A stretch of 64,000 nt of DNA, taken from assembly GCA_036250225.1 (NCBI GenBank), contig JAPZLL010000027.1, positions 62,001 to 126,000 of the forward strand. Reading direction: 5' to 3'. The DNA is from Cercophora sp. LCS_1 (Eukaryota > Ascomycota > Sordariomycetes > Sordariales > Lasiosphaeriaceae). The position numbers and the translations under genes were made by a program. Positions 1 through 11,972 of the stretch are shown one piece after another. Below the pieces are notes generated by a model, which searched no databases, was not told the origin of the DNA, and saw only the letters and a list, made by a program, of their open reading frames with translations. The stretch's first letter is position 1. Every line of letters starts with the position of its first letter.

Positions 1-1010
1 TCGAGAGGAGTATGTCTGGCGGCGCGCTAGCAACATCGCCCCAAATCATCCTGCGTTCGTGGTGCGTCACCCAAACTGGGTTATTGTGGTATAGGGCACC
101 GTCCACATATGCGCTCTGCGTGTCCTTCTTGATGAACTGTTTGAAGGAGGGCGGCGCAGCCGATGTTGCGCGAGCATTGTGTGAGCCAGCGTAAGTAACT
201 TAAGCCTCAACATCCCATGGCGGCAATAAGGTACCCAAGCCAAAGGTATCATCTGGCCGGCTGGGGGGCGAAATACGGGCTGAGAACTTACGCTTCCCAC
301 ATTTTGAACTCGGTTTCCGACCCAGCCGTACGGACTAATCTATACGGGAGTTCTGCCACTCCATCAGCTGTTGCTCCCGTCTCATGTCTTGAACGCGCCA
401 CGTACCGTAGCTGTGAGGATCCGGCCGGTTGTAGTTGGTCAGAATGACTGCCTGCTGCGCGATGACCGTGGTCGGGGTCACCGTAACCTTAGTGAACATC
501 TCACTAGAGTTGGTTTTCCCTCCAAATAGGGGTCCCTCTTCAAACCGCTCTTTGAGGAGAGCCTCAAACAGCTTGGTCTTGCAGAGGGTTCACATCCATA
601 TCGAACCCCAGGGTCATGGAGTCTGCATACCTAGGTGTGGGCTGAAAGCCCTGCTTATACTGGTAATTATCTTGCTGCAGTCTGGGAAGATATGGCCGCC
701 GCCCACGCCTGCGTCATTTTTGTCGCGGCGATGCCACTGAGCGTCAATTGGCCAGTCAATATGCAGCCTCAATGCATTGTTCAGTTGTCAGTTGCCACAT
801 CTGCGACAGCGACCTTGTCCCTCATATTCGACTGGCACCTCAAGATCAAACACATCAAGGAAGCGAGACCCGGGCTAAAAAGGGAGCGATAGAAGCAGTT
901 TATCCACTAAGCCTGCAAAAACTGTGAAGTAGGTACGTGAAGGATTCTGTTTTGCAGATGTAGCAGAAGATATTCGTCCAACCACGGCGAGAATCCGGAC
1001 CCTCCGCCAT
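1..1010 (-). pseudogene. Decayed patatin-like phospholipase, truncated by the window edge
   Basis: Patatin-type acyl hydrolases cleave membrane lipids with a Ser-Asp dyad. On the minus strand the family landmarks appear in order: a DGGGS oxyanion-hole segment near 995-1010, a TTEQCIEAAY helix near 760-785, an exon 577-406 ending in NYNRPDPHSY, an exon 352-292 ending in FKMWEA, and an exon 176-1 reading ARATSAAPPSFK and then YVDGALYHNNPV, which carries the catalytic Asp. The join 405/353 (GTACGT...CAG) is clean. The GTSTGG nucleophile elbow expected near 800-870 is absent, a stop lies beside the TTEQC helix, and the acceptor before ARATSAAP reads AA instead of AG (plus 177-178). The relic is therefore probably dead. 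In fungi patatin domains also occur as N-terminal effectors of NLR-type proteins; the rest of this gene is outside the window. Confidence 0.72.
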
Positions 1011-1041
1011 CATGTTTTGTTGTCTTCCCAGAAAGTTCCGT

Positions 1042-1051
1042 CTTCTTCTTC

Positions 1052-1087
<36 letters not shown>
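1042..1087. repeat. Trinucleotide microsatellite (CTT then CAT)
   Basis: A run of CTT units passes into about eleven CAT units between the two left-end pseudogenes. In-frame translation gives only homopolymer His or Met, so it is not taken as coding. Confidence 0.9.
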
Positions 1088-1139
1088 GCTCTCTTTACTC
1101 TCAGCTTCTCTATGGTGATACTGACCATAATAAACGCTT

Positions 1140-1841
1140 TCCTCAGGTTCCTTGTCGAGCACAAGACATTGCCTGTACGGTTAGAAACTCCGGAACTGAG
1201 CCGTACCACAGCGGAACCATAGACAGAAAGTCCCAGTTCGTGGCCAGGATCCAAACAAGGTTGTTCTCCTTGTCGACCAACAGGTTATCCACCGAGAGAT
1301 GCATCGGGAGCATGCTGGCGTGGCGAAGGCTCAGGGCTGGGTCCGCACATACTTGATCTGAGGGCCCGTGAGGAGAGCCTCGATCTTCGCAACATGGGTC
1401 GCGGCATGAGCATGTACCTAACAAACACATACCACTCTTCAGTATTCGAGAAGGGGTCTCGGAGCTCGGGGAGCCGCATGTTGAGAATACAAGGGACAGC
1501 CGGCAATAGGTTCGAGTTCACCGCCTGACGGATCCACTACATCGAGCAAGTCAGTATCATCAACGACATGGATACAAAACACCACAGGTGCTGCTTACCG
1601 CCAGCATAGCCGCCTCGCTCAAAGTCTTGTGCTTTGGGTAGATGGGCAGTGAGATCTGCACCAGAAACTTGGTGCCACCAGATGCAGTAACGATGAACTG
1701 CTTCTTCAGGAACGCCTCGCCGCCCTCCTCGACACGGCACGGGTTCGCCAGATTCACCCGGTCTTGAGCCGTCCGCAAGATGGTATCCGTGCTGGGAAAA
1801 GTACTCCAGTTGAACGCGAGATTGCTGTTGCTGTAATCCAT
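1140..1841 (-). pseudogene. Degraded aminoglycoside-phosphotransferase-like (APH family) gene
   Basis: Fungal APH-family proteins are small-molecule kinase-like enzymes that are expanded in Sordariomycetes. The first exon (from an ATG at 1841) has the family N-lobe with EEGGEAFLKKQFIV and KFLVQISLPIYPKHKTLSEA, then a GTAAGC donor near 1600. Downstream, minus frames give LRDPFSNTEEWYVFVRYML and SVDNLLVDKENNLVWIL followed by WDFLSMVPLWYGSVPEFL. These match the catalytic loop and the metal-binding loop of the family. However, the catalytic Asp expected just before SVDN is missing, the ILDWD element is interrupted by inserted residues, and a large block between the N-lobe and the catalytic loop is absent. 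Exons fall in different frames without convincing splice sites. I read it as a pseudogene. What it once phosphorylated is unknown. Confidence 0.6.
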
Positions 1842-1924
1842 GCCGAGCCCGAGGGGAGCTGAAGGCATACTGGCTGGTGAATGGGATACCGGTCTCTGTG
1901 CGTATGTCCTGCAGTTTAACAAAC

Positions 1925-4900
1925 TACCGGTGGTAAAGTGAGCAAAATCACCCGTTCCTTCCAGCCAAGGGAGTACTTGCTGGCTCTGTCACTGCTGACA
2001 GCCCGTGTAATGAGCCTGGCTGCCCTATCTAACCAGCTGCTTTTCCCCAAGCCCAAGCCTTGAGGTGATGCTGGTACTTGATGGGCTGTTGGAAGCTGTA
2101 GGGCCCTTTTTCTATGTAAATGATTTTGTTCAGCGTTGTCTTCGTCCCTATTTAACTGATGCACTCGTTTATATTTCACTGGGCCTAGTTTACCAGTCAT
2201 TACTTATTGCCCTGTTGTAGTGGCTCTTTTTGATTGATCACTCATTTGACAAGGTAGTTTCAATATCAAGAGGATGAGGATAAAGAGGATGTTTTAAAAG
2301 TTAAAAGGTATGTTTGGGGACCGCTTACTGGATACAACCAAGAACAACATGAGGGAAAGGCAGCCAGAGGAACACACACGCCTAATGCGAATAGCAGTAT
2401 GGGGCCAGATGCTACAGCAGTGGGGATGTCGGGCCGAATCCTTTTCCTCTCTAGATCGACCCTAATGAGAAATCAAACCTGCGCCTTTGATCAGCACTGT
2501 GGTTATTGTTTACCATCAAGTCGGTGCTGGTATTGTACAGAAATGGCCAATCAACGAATGCATGCTCCGGGATGAGATTGACTGCTTCTGTGTACTTGGG
2601 ATGACCCAAGCGGCTTACCAACTTGAAGACAAGTTGTAACAATCGATATATCCCAGAGAAGGACCACCCTTCTCTGCATGTATCAATCCCCAAGTACCTT
2701 ACCCAACGTCGCTTCTCGGGAACTCTCAGCTCTCCCAAGTTTCACCCAGTAGGCATCACATATAATCCCACCAATAAAACTCGACCCCACCCGCCCCTGA
2801 GCGCTCGCCAATGCGTCGTTGAGGAGCTCGTCGACTTGACTCGCTCTCGCCCCTAAAAACAAGCACGGTTGCTAGCGCAGCCACACCGTGACACCACCGA
2901 GCCGCTGCAGCGCACTGTCAGGATCACCTCGTCGCCCGAGCTCCCAGATAGGTCAATGTCTTCAACACGTGCCACGCGCCATCATTTCCAGAAAAACCAC
3001 TGCGGCAGAACCAAGGACGCGACAGAAACCCGTGCGAGGCGTGAAAACGTTGCCCCTGGTACGAAAGACATGGGAGAGATGTGGAGGTGCGGATGGTGGG
3101 CGCTCTTCCAAACAATTTTTTTGGTTACCCGGTAGGAGTTGGCTTGGCAAATGCGATGCGACGCTGGGATCGGTACCAGCATCATGAATGCGGCAAGGTC
3201 TGGCATGAGATGCGATTCGTCGGTGTAACCAAACGCGCGACGTTGTTGCCGTTTTAGAGAAGCGGTAATAACATACCTGATGTCCCTGTTTTCCTTTTTT
3301 TTCTCCTCGCGTTCCATGCTGCTGGGTTGGCCCTCTTTTTTTTCCCCAAGGTGATTTTCGGGGAGCATTGATGATGCTTCGGCCAGGCTAAAGTATTAGT
3401 CTCGGTCTAGAGACGCGGGGTGCTTGGCTTCGAAATCTCTTCCAGCTGTGACTTGGACAGCCAGGATAAGGTCCAATGCAGGGTCAGTAGCGGCGGCACT
3501 CAAAAGCATCGGAAATGTTTTCTTGTGATAGCAATTGCCAGCGGCCAACCACAGGCGAAAAGCGGAAATGTCTGACCGCACGGGCACCAAGACTTTTGAG
3601 ACCAGGCCAAATTATCCGTGTTGTTGCATGAAGGAAGCGCTAGTAAGCCCCTAGAACACCATAGCGCGACGACAAGAGAGATAGCGGATGAAGCGAGTCA
3701 ACAGTGTCTCCACCGTCGTTTTCTTATCCATTGCGTCTCGGCCCGCCGCCCGCGAAGAGGGGGAGACAGTCTCCATCAGAGGACCAGGAGACGGTTGCTT
3801 GTCTTGTCGGAGGTATCGAGATCGAGCGGAGTCCTCCTTAGCTCCAAGCTAGTCGGAGGCTTCTATTGTTAGCAGGATCGACGAGCCAAGCCTGTCAAAG
3901 CTGTTTTGATGAGGAAGCATGAAACAAAGACAACGATGCTTTTCTCGTAATGTTGGCCCCCATCGTTACCGAGATCCGCCTGATGCCCAGCATCAGATTT
4001 TGGTTCTAGTTTGGTAGCGGTTTGATAGCGAGATCGTTGACAGATGAGGAAACATCATGCCGCCACCAAGACGGCTGGGGAGGCAAAGCGCGGCAGGCAT
4101 CGGCGCAGGCCGATGGGCGTCGTTGGGAAAACAAAAGAAAGGAAACCCGACACCTTCTCATGGAATTCGGAACCGGCAACCCTTCGGAACATGATCTTCA
4201 GGTCCCTTCTAGCGGCAAATTGGGCCGTGTTGTGGCCGACGCGCATGTGACAGCGCTATGTTGTGTCACGGCATGGAACGCAAAGGTGAGGTGAGGAGGT
4301 GAGGAGGCGGGGTCCCGGATGCGGCTGGCGACAGCAACACCGACGATGGAAGAGTGCGATTCAGGAAGAGATTGCGACGGTGATGAAAGAGATGACGGCT
4401 CCGCAGCAACGCTCAGATCTCGCGCGAAGGAACAGACTGCCGTGTGAGGCAGAGGTTATACCACAGTAGAGCCGGTGTCGCTCAACACCTGCTGAACTGG
4501 GCGGCAGTCAACTGCAAACGCACCGACAAACGGTTTGTGGGTTGTGTGTGCTTGGGCGCTGGTCAGAATTTGGTGGCTCGCCAAAAGTTTCGATGCCGAT
4601 AGCTCTATGCTCGCTACCACGCTGGGACGGAAGGAAGCACTCACGCGGAGAGACCAGTCCTTCTAGTGTGCCAGCACACCTTCTGTGTGGCTGGACGAAG
4701 GCAAGCGGTGGAGCTTGACTGTCTCGCACAGACCGTCCTCCAAGAGATTTCTGGATCGCTCCCGTCACCATTCACCAGGCACTGCATTTGGCCTTCCCTG
4801 GTTTTAAACCAGACCAATATGACAGGCTGCAGGGATTGCATCGATAACGAATACGCAACTAGCGTCAACTCACCCCACCACCAACCCACGAAGACGCTAT

Positions 4901-5765
4901 GCGAAGTAGCCCACATCCATCGCGACGATTGCGGATTGCAAATTGCGAATGGAGAATTTCCCACCGCGGCGGCCTGCACACGTTACAATCGGGCAACATG
5001 GCGACTCTTGTTGCCACCCCATGCTCTCTAGCTGGTTTGGGGATGGGCACCCCAACCCCTCTTCTTCCCCATTTGTTCGTGCATCAGCGATCAGTTGCGG
5101 GGGACCTGACAAGATGGCTGACCCTTGGCTGCGTCGCTCTGAGGATACCCATGCAAGACGGAGACAAGGCACCGACCGAGCCTCACCAATGTCTGGTTAC
5201 ACAGCACCGAGCCGACGGAGACCTCGATCTATCCGGGCCACCACATCTGCGCACCCTTCATCGTCCAGTTGCCCACACCAATGATGGGGGTGGCGGGGCA
5301 CAAACACTGCACTAGCTGCCCTCGACGATCCGAGCGTGCTGCCAGGATGTTGCAGATGGAGAATCCGGGGACGGGCTTGCAGGGCAACAGAGGGCCAGTG
5401 TGAGACTGACGGGAGTTTGGACTGCGTCTTATATCGCTTGAGATGGGCATCGGCTAGTGCATCCCAAGCCCCCATCAGTCTTCCATCCTGCTTCCCAACC
5501 ATCGCAGGCTAAGTCGGAGAGGGTGTCATCGCTCGCGGCTCCCTTCCAACCCCTATCCAGCTCATTCCAGCTCCAGGGCGTCTTGACCGGACAACGGGGT
5601 CTGTGGGCACACTCCTGCTGATCGACACCGCAGTACTCGTCTCCTCAGTTTATATTGTCTTGACCTTCCGCCTTCCTGGCACCGCGGGCTGCTGGTTTGT
5701 CTTGTCAAAAACTTGGCCATTTTGGGTCTCTTTCACCTTCAACCCGTCGCCAAACACCAGTCAAG
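1925..5765. other. Long stretch without a recognisable gene
   Basis: No open frame here shows a known domain, a consistent exon chain or protein-like composition on either strand. Short frames near 2451-2738 and 4456-4644 on the minus strand were examined and not recognised. The last few hundred bases (pyrimidine-rich, 5500-5765) are probably the promoter and leader of the membrane-protein gene at 5766. Confidence 0.5.
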
Positions 5766-7046
5766 ATGTCGGCGTCCCCGGAGCCCCTCGATCCTGCGCT
5801 CTACGAGTCGCGCGCCCATATTCCCATCGCGGTCGTGACAACAGTCCTCACGCTTGCCACCGCGGCGGTAGGCTTGCGAACCTATGCACGAACCGTCTTG
5901 ATCCACCAGTTCGGCTGGGATGATGCAGTTGCCATTGCCGCTCTGGTGCTCGCAGTGGGGAGTGGTATCATGGTGGCGTCCAGTCAGTTTGTTCCTGGTC
6001 ATTGTGAGCAACATGCTGACTGTCTTGATAGACACACTATACGGCGCCGGCCGACATATTCAAGTCGTTGATCCAACACTCCTTTGGAAATACTTCCGGA
6101 CCTTTTACATCTCGATCGTGCTCTACAATGGATCCTTGACGGCCATCAAGATTTCGTTCCTTTTGCAATACTACCGAATTTTCAGCACTGCCAAGATGCG
6201 ACGCATCATCACCTGGGCATCGGCGTTTGTCGGCCTGTGGTCGGTCTCACAGCTTCTCGTCACCATCTTCACTTGCACCCCTATCGACAAGTTCTGGTCG
6301 CCTGAGCTGCCCGGCACCTGCATCCCGAACCTGCCGTTCTGGTACATCAACGCCGCGGGTAACATCTTGACTGATGTCACGGTCTTTCTCGTACCTCTGC
6401 CCGCGTTGGGGTCCCTGAACCTTCGCAAGGCCCAGAAGATTATCCTGCTGGGTATCTTTAGTTTGGGTTTCTTCGTAAGTAGTCTGACACTTGGCACTTG
6501 GTCAACGTCCAGCACTAACATGAGGTACAGACCTGCGCGATCTCCATCATCCGAATTCAGTATCTTCGTCTCAGCCCTGACGTCACCTGGGACAATGTTG
6601 AGTCGTCTTGCTGGTCAATCTCCGAGTTGTGTTCTGGTATCATTTGCTGCTGCTTGCCCACCCTCCGACCGCTCCTCGTCAAGTTTGTGCCCTCGATGGG
6701 CTCGACCAACCGCAGCGGGGCCAACTACAAGAAGCAATCGTACGGCCGTGACGGTGTGTCGGGAAACTCGAGCTCGGGACGGATGAAGAGCGTCGAGACA
6801 TCAAGCAGCAGGGGTATCGTCTACCCGGAGGACATTGAGCTCCAAGGCGACAGCGACGAGGACAGGGATCGAGCATCGGCGGCTCAGCGAGGCCATGGTG
6901 GGGAGAAGCTGGGGTTTAAGCCGGTGGTGCGAACCGAAATTGCAGTCGGGGCGCCAGAACGGGGCATGTCGTGGTCGAGGTCTGTGAACAAGGGAATTGA
7001 GGTGAAGCGAGACTTTGTGGTGCAAACTAACAACCAGTACCCTTGA
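5766..7046 (+). CDS. Rhodopsin-like (SAT4/PTH11-type) integral membrane protein
   Basis: Three exons, 5766-5982, 6032-6474 and 6531-7046, give a 391-residue protein. Both introns (GTCAGT...TAG and GTAAGT...CAG) keep the frame. The start MSASPEPLDPALYESR is followed by about seven hydrophobic helices. Family signatures are visible: a polar GLRTYAR turn after helix 1, FGWDDAVAI before helix 2, the LYGAGRHI loop, KISFLLQYYRIF, a CTPIDKFW loop with a second Cys in GTCIPN, DVTVFLVPLPAL, and an SSCWSISEL loop before the last helix. The C-terminal tail of about 120 residues is Ser/Arg-rich and cytosolic-looking. Family members include PTH11-like GPCR candidates, but most have no known ligand. No CFEM domain precedes the helices, so a receptor role is only a possibility. 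Confidence 0.9.
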
Positions 7047-7285
7047 TACCCCGGGATTTCTCTTCTTTTGTACACACATGTTTGAAAACAGGTTGGGTAT
7101 ACGAATGGTAGATACCAATTAGACATATGAGGTCGGATTTCGGAAGCTACCGAAGCCCGCGTCCCCCTCCCGTCCGTCGGTGCATCTGCTTTGCTGTGCC
7201 GCCGCCTCCCGTCGTTCCTTCCGCCATGTAGCGCACCGACATTTCAAACGATCGATTAAGTTTTTCAACTCAATCCGTTTCATAA

Positions 7286-8657
7286 TCAAGCCGGCGTCAG
7301 CTCGCTCTTGGTCTCGCCATTTGTCTTGGTTGCGCTTTCCTCCTTGAGCCTCTTCTGACGATCAAGACGCCCTTCGCTCGCTGGATCGAAGTACGCTGAT
7401 TAATTAGTCAAGTTAGCAATTATGCCTTTCTCTACTTTCACCACGGAAAAAGATAAAGAGAAATCTGTCGAATTCAAAACCACCACCAAGCACCGGCAAT
7501 CATTCCCTCGACCATCTTCAACAAAATCAAGGAAAAAAAATAAAATGAATGGAACGAGAAAAAGAAGAGAAGAGAAAAAGAACATACGCTTCTCCCCAAA
7601 AACCGTCGTCCGAATCCCCCGTCTCGGCGCCTCATAACTCCCCGGGATCACCCGGTGCAACGTACACCGATTATCCCACATCGCTATACTTCCCACCGCC
7701 CACTTCCAGCGCACGGCGTGGTCGTCGGCCGAATGGATGTGGTATGTGAAAAAGTCGAGCAACTTGTCTGATTCGACCTTTTTGAGCTCGGCGAATCCTG
7801 TGACGAAACCGGGGTTGATATTGAGTGCTTTGAGGCCCGTGACGGGATGGGTTCGCACGGCGGGGTGGTGCGAGTCGATGGGGGCGCGGTTGGGGCCTAC
7901 GCCCCAGAGGTCGAGGATGGTGTCGTATTGGAGGCGGGAGGTGTGGATTGCGTGGAGGGTGTCTACAAACTTTCTTGCTCAGGGTGTGAGCTTTGGTTCA
8001 GGGACGAACGGACGGACGGACGGACGGGAGAAAAAAGGAAAACTCTCACTTCAACGCATCGCTCAACGCATCATAAAGCCCGTACGTCGACACCCACGCC
8101 GTATCCCCCCCAACCTCGGGATGCTCTTCCATCCGCAACAGCGAGTACGAAGGCGGATTGATCTCGAATGACGTGTCGGCGTGGAAATCACCCGACGGCC
8201 ATGGCGTATACTTGAGAATCTCCCGATGATCCTCGCGCGACCCCCGGATCACAACATGCCTGACGTCCTTTTGGGCCGGGTGCCGATCCAAAGTGCCGTA
8301 GTGCTCAAACAACTTGACCTGGCCGTCGGTGGTCAGGTCCTGGTCGCGGAAGAAGACGACGCCGCGCTCCGTTACCAGCAGCGCCAGCTCATCGAGCTGC
8401 TGCGGCGTGAGTTGCGAGAGTTGCACGTTCTCGAGCACGGTGCCCAGCGACTCGGTCAGGTCGACACGCTTGGCGACGGAGAAGAGGGCTTTCTTTTCGG
8501 GATCGGCAAAGTGCGCCCTGTCTTTGTCGGGGGTGAACTCGGCCCGGACGCTCTCCGGGGGAACGTGCGAGATGATTTTGGGGTTGTAGTGGGGGTGCAG
8601 GGTTATGGGGAACCCAGAGTCGGGGGAGATGTGTTTGCGAGCTTCGAGGTGGGCCAT
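7286..8657 (-). CDS. TfdA/TauD-family 2-oxoglutarate-dependent dioxygenase
   Basis: Exons 8657-8050, 7973-7588 and 7395-7286 give 367 residues with phase-correct GT-AG introns. These enzymes use Fe(II), O2 and 2-oxoglutarate to hydroxylate substrates such as taurine, other sulfonates or herbicide acids. The metal triad is complete: H159 and D161 in GDFHADTSF, and H309 in DNRCTLHRV. R324 in RRGIRTTVFG is the likely 2-oxoglutarate anchor. The start is the first ATG (MAHLEARKH); the frame is open further upstream but contains no earlier ATG. The first intron holds a GGAC tetranucleotide repeat. The gene is divergent from the MFS permease at 9670, which suggests joint uptake and use of an organic acid or sulfonate. 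Substrate is not readable from the sequence; taurine or another alkanesulfonate is the family default. Confidence 0.92.
8008..8027. repeat. GGAC tetranucleotide repeat inside an intron
   Basis: About five tandem GGAC units lie in the first intron of the dioxygenase gene, between donor and branch region. Confidence 0.8.
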
Positions 8658-9669
8658 TGCAAGCTGTGGGTTGTGGTTGTCTTGATGAGTTGACTGATAG
8701 ACTTGCAGGACAGAAGTCGAGTTTTCCGTCTTTATGAGCAAGCTCGTTTCGTACATCCGAGGGCTCTCCGGGGCCGAGTCAGCCGATCCGGCGCCGTATT
8801 GATGAGTAGGGTGGTTTGGTCCGGGTTCGTTGTGGTTTCGGTCGTCCAATCTGGAGACTGCGCAGCGCTGTCGCTCACTTGCGCCATCGACCGACGTGAT
8901 GAGGGCAGGTCTGCTTTGTTGCCGTCAGCCAATCCTGCGCCGTCATGGCCACCAACTCGCACCAAACCCCCACCTCCCGGGAATCAAGATGGCATAAAGT
9001 GTGGCGATGACCCCGACTGCCTGCACGGCGTTAACAGATTGTGTGGGGTTCCTGGGATAGAGTGGTACCGTACGCCCGGGTCGCGCACATGGACTTATCA
9101 CCGACGAGCAACGGCGACATGAATGGTCGGTATCATGTCGCAATCAATGCAGAATATTTGCTCAAGGTCTCTAGAGCTAACGCTGGTCTTTGACGTTCTG
9201 GCCGATGTCACTACCGTGTTGCGGCTGTTTTGATGCCCCGCGTCGGTCTTGGGGATGGCGTGCCGTCCCCAGAAGATGACATCAACCCTTTCGGCGGGGC
9301 CCCGGATGTCTGCGAGCAACCCGAGCCAGGAAAAACACCTATCATCGCACCGATGGGTCGGCGAACATATCGTACGTGGGCGCGTATCCTGGCGAAGACG
9401 CCTTGACTGGGGTGCGTTCACGATATGCCACCACCGACTTGATAGGTTCCAGGCCCTCGAGGACACCACGTGCAGCTACGTGGCTGCAGCAACAGAGCCT
9501 GGACCGAGGGTACCGGGCGGTCAGAGACTGTCTCTCTGTCATGTTATATGAGGTCCGGACCGCTTGGCTGTTCCCAAGCCATGTCTCACGGCTGTGTATC
9601 ACTCGGGCCAACAATACGGGAGTTCCTGCATAACATACATTGTGCACCACACCCTCAACCACCTGCAGT
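8658..9669. promoter_or_regulatory. Divergent promoter region of dioxygenase and MFS permease
   Basis: About 1 kb lies between the two head-to-head start codons, with no protein-like frame. It should carry both promoters. I found no operator that I can name with confidence. Confidence 0.5.
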
Positions 9670-11401
9670 ATGTCGGATAAAGTGGACCCCTTGGTCGAGA
9701 GCCAGGATGCTTCCAGTGATGAGGGCGACATTACTTGGACGGAGGAGGAGGAGAAGGCCTTGGTCAGGAGGTAAGCTGGTCTGTAACAGCAGCCAAGAGG
9801 TGTCATGCTTCTGACACTGACAGGATCGACTTGCTGGTGATGCCTCTTTTGATCATGGGCTTCTTCGTTCTCCAGCTCGACCGGGGAAATATCGGAAACG
9901 CCTTGACCGACTTCTTCATGCAGGATGTTGGCATCACGCAGAACCAGTTCAATGTCGGGCAGCAGCTGCTGTCTCTTGGCATTGTGTTGCTTGAGATTCC
10001 GAGTAACCTCATCCTTTACAGAGTTGGTCCCAGTCTTTGGATTGGCACCCAGATCCTCGCATGGTGAGATCACTTTCTGTGCATGTTGTAAACGGCGAAA
10101 CTGATCATCTTCGCTCTAGGGGTTTGGTTGCCACCTGCCAGGCATTCCAAAAAGGCCTTGCTGCATTTCTCATTACACGGCTTCTTCTTGGGTATGTCCT
10201 GACGTCCGCTTGAGAGGTTTTACTCTGACATGGTCCAGATTTTGCGAGTCGGGCTTCATCCCTGCTGGTCTCTTTACCATCACGAGGTGGTATAAGCGCG
10301 ATGAGACGAGCAAGCGATTTGCTTGGTTCTTTATCGGCAACATGTTTGCCGGTGCTTGTTCCGGGCTTATTGCATATGGAATCTTGCATATGAGAGGAAT
10401 CAAAGGCCTTGCTGGGTGGCAGTGGTTATTCATCGTGGGTTTCCAAGCCTGTGCTATAAGACCACGTCCGACTGATTACGACCCAGATCGAAGGAATTCT
10501 CACCATCGCTGCTGGAATCGTCTTCATCACGCTCTTCCCGAAAGCGCCTGGCACTCCCGTATCTCTGTTCGGCTTCACTTACTTCACAGAACGCGAGACT
10601 CAAATCCTCCATCGACGTGTTCTCCTCGATGACCCTTCAAAGGGCCAGCCTAGACGCAACGTGAGCTGGGCTGAGCTCAAGGCCACTCTGACGAATTGGC
10701 GACTTCTCCCCCATGTCATACTCACCATCGCCGGTCTTGCTCCTTCGTCGGTCATGATGTCGTACGCCCCGTCGCTGGTTATCTCTTTTGGCTTTGAAAG
10801 ACTCCAGGCCAATGCCATGACCTCGATCGGTGCTTGGATTCTTCTCGTTACCAACATTTCGTGGGGTATGATCTCGGATAGGCTTGGTCGTCGGGGACCC
10901 ATGGTGACGTTGGGGATTTTCCTCCTTTGGGGTGCCACGGTATGTTGTCCGTCACTTCATCTTTCAAACGGATGCTCACGGAATTAGCTTGCAAACCGCC
11001 TCCTCGTCGAGTCAAAGAATTCCAATCTTCGATTCGGGTTTCTCACCCTGGCAATTGCCTTTTCTGCCAACTGGCGTAAGTCTCAACCGCCTCTCAATCA
11101 TCTCAACATCTAACATTGGCGACCAGATCCCGTCAATGGCTCATGGATGAGTCTCAATGCCGAGACAGCCGGCGAGCGGTCCATCACCATGGCCGTGCTC
11201 ATCATGTCGGCAAACACAGCAGGCATTGTCGGATCCCAGATCTTCCAGCAGCAGGATCGTCCGCTCTACAGAACTGGCTGGAGTGTGATTCTTGCACTGA
11301 TTACCCTGTCGCTGGTCATGTCTGTTGTGGCGAATATCCAGTACCGTTTGTTGAACCGGCGGCAGAAGAACGCGGGGAAGGAATTCAAGTTCCAGTACTA
11401 G
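9670..11401 (+). CDS. MFS permease, allantoate/anion-cation symporter (Dal5-like) family
   Basis: Seven exons (9670-9770, 9824-10063, 10120-10191, 10239-10434, 10487-10939, 10988-11075, 11127-11401) join in frame to a 474-residue protein with about 12 membrane helices. The opening IDLLVMPLLIMGFFVLQLDRGNIGNA region, LLEIPSNLIL in helix 3, RLLLGFCESGFIPAG in helix 4-5 and the WGMISDRLGRRGP loop after helix 8 are typical of the Dal5/allantoate permease group of proton symporters for organic anions and vitamins. The N-terminus is short and acidic (WTEEEEKALVRR). It is divergent from a TauD-type dioxygenase, so the cargo may be that enzyme's substrate. Many Dal5-group members are mis-assigned by homology, and the cargo is unproven. 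Confidence 0.92.
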
Positions 11402-11972
11402 AGTTGAAAAGGAGCAAGGGAGCGGCGGAATGGTGGGGTTGAGAATGACTTGTGTAACAGCGTTTGTGGTACAAGCAGTAGAAAATAACCTGGAACACAA
11501 GGCAAAGATAAGCTTCCATTTGAATAGCTAATATTATTAGGCCTGTCTGCCAATCCAGCTTGAAATGAGTTGGGGGTACAGTCTTTAAATTGACGAGAGT
11601 CTCCAGGGGCTAATAAAGATCGAAGCCTAGTAACATCTGGTTATTTCGCTCATCTACAGTGCAACAACAAAAGACTTCGGAATGCCCGATATATGTCAAG
11701 GAAAAACTGTCTCTCCCAAGCCAAGATAGGATAAAGAAAAACAGATATCCAAGAAACCAACCGTTTTGACCACGAACCGAAGAATGAAACCCCATTAGCC
11801 CGGAGGGGATTGTCCTTCTCTGCTGAACCTCACCGCCCTCCCATGAGTGCTGTGAGATCCATCGTCTGGATTTCGAACCACCACGTTTGCTGTCAAATGA
11901 CTTGCCTCCCCATTACTCTTTGTTTCCCTTGTTTCCCTTCTGTGCGCCAGTTCCTTTCACAGCAGCTCATTT
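11402..11972. other. 3' regions between two convergent genes
   Basis: This is about 570 bp of non-coding sequence between the MFS permease stop and the end of the minus-strand protease-like gene. Nothing else is recognised. Confidence 0.5.
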
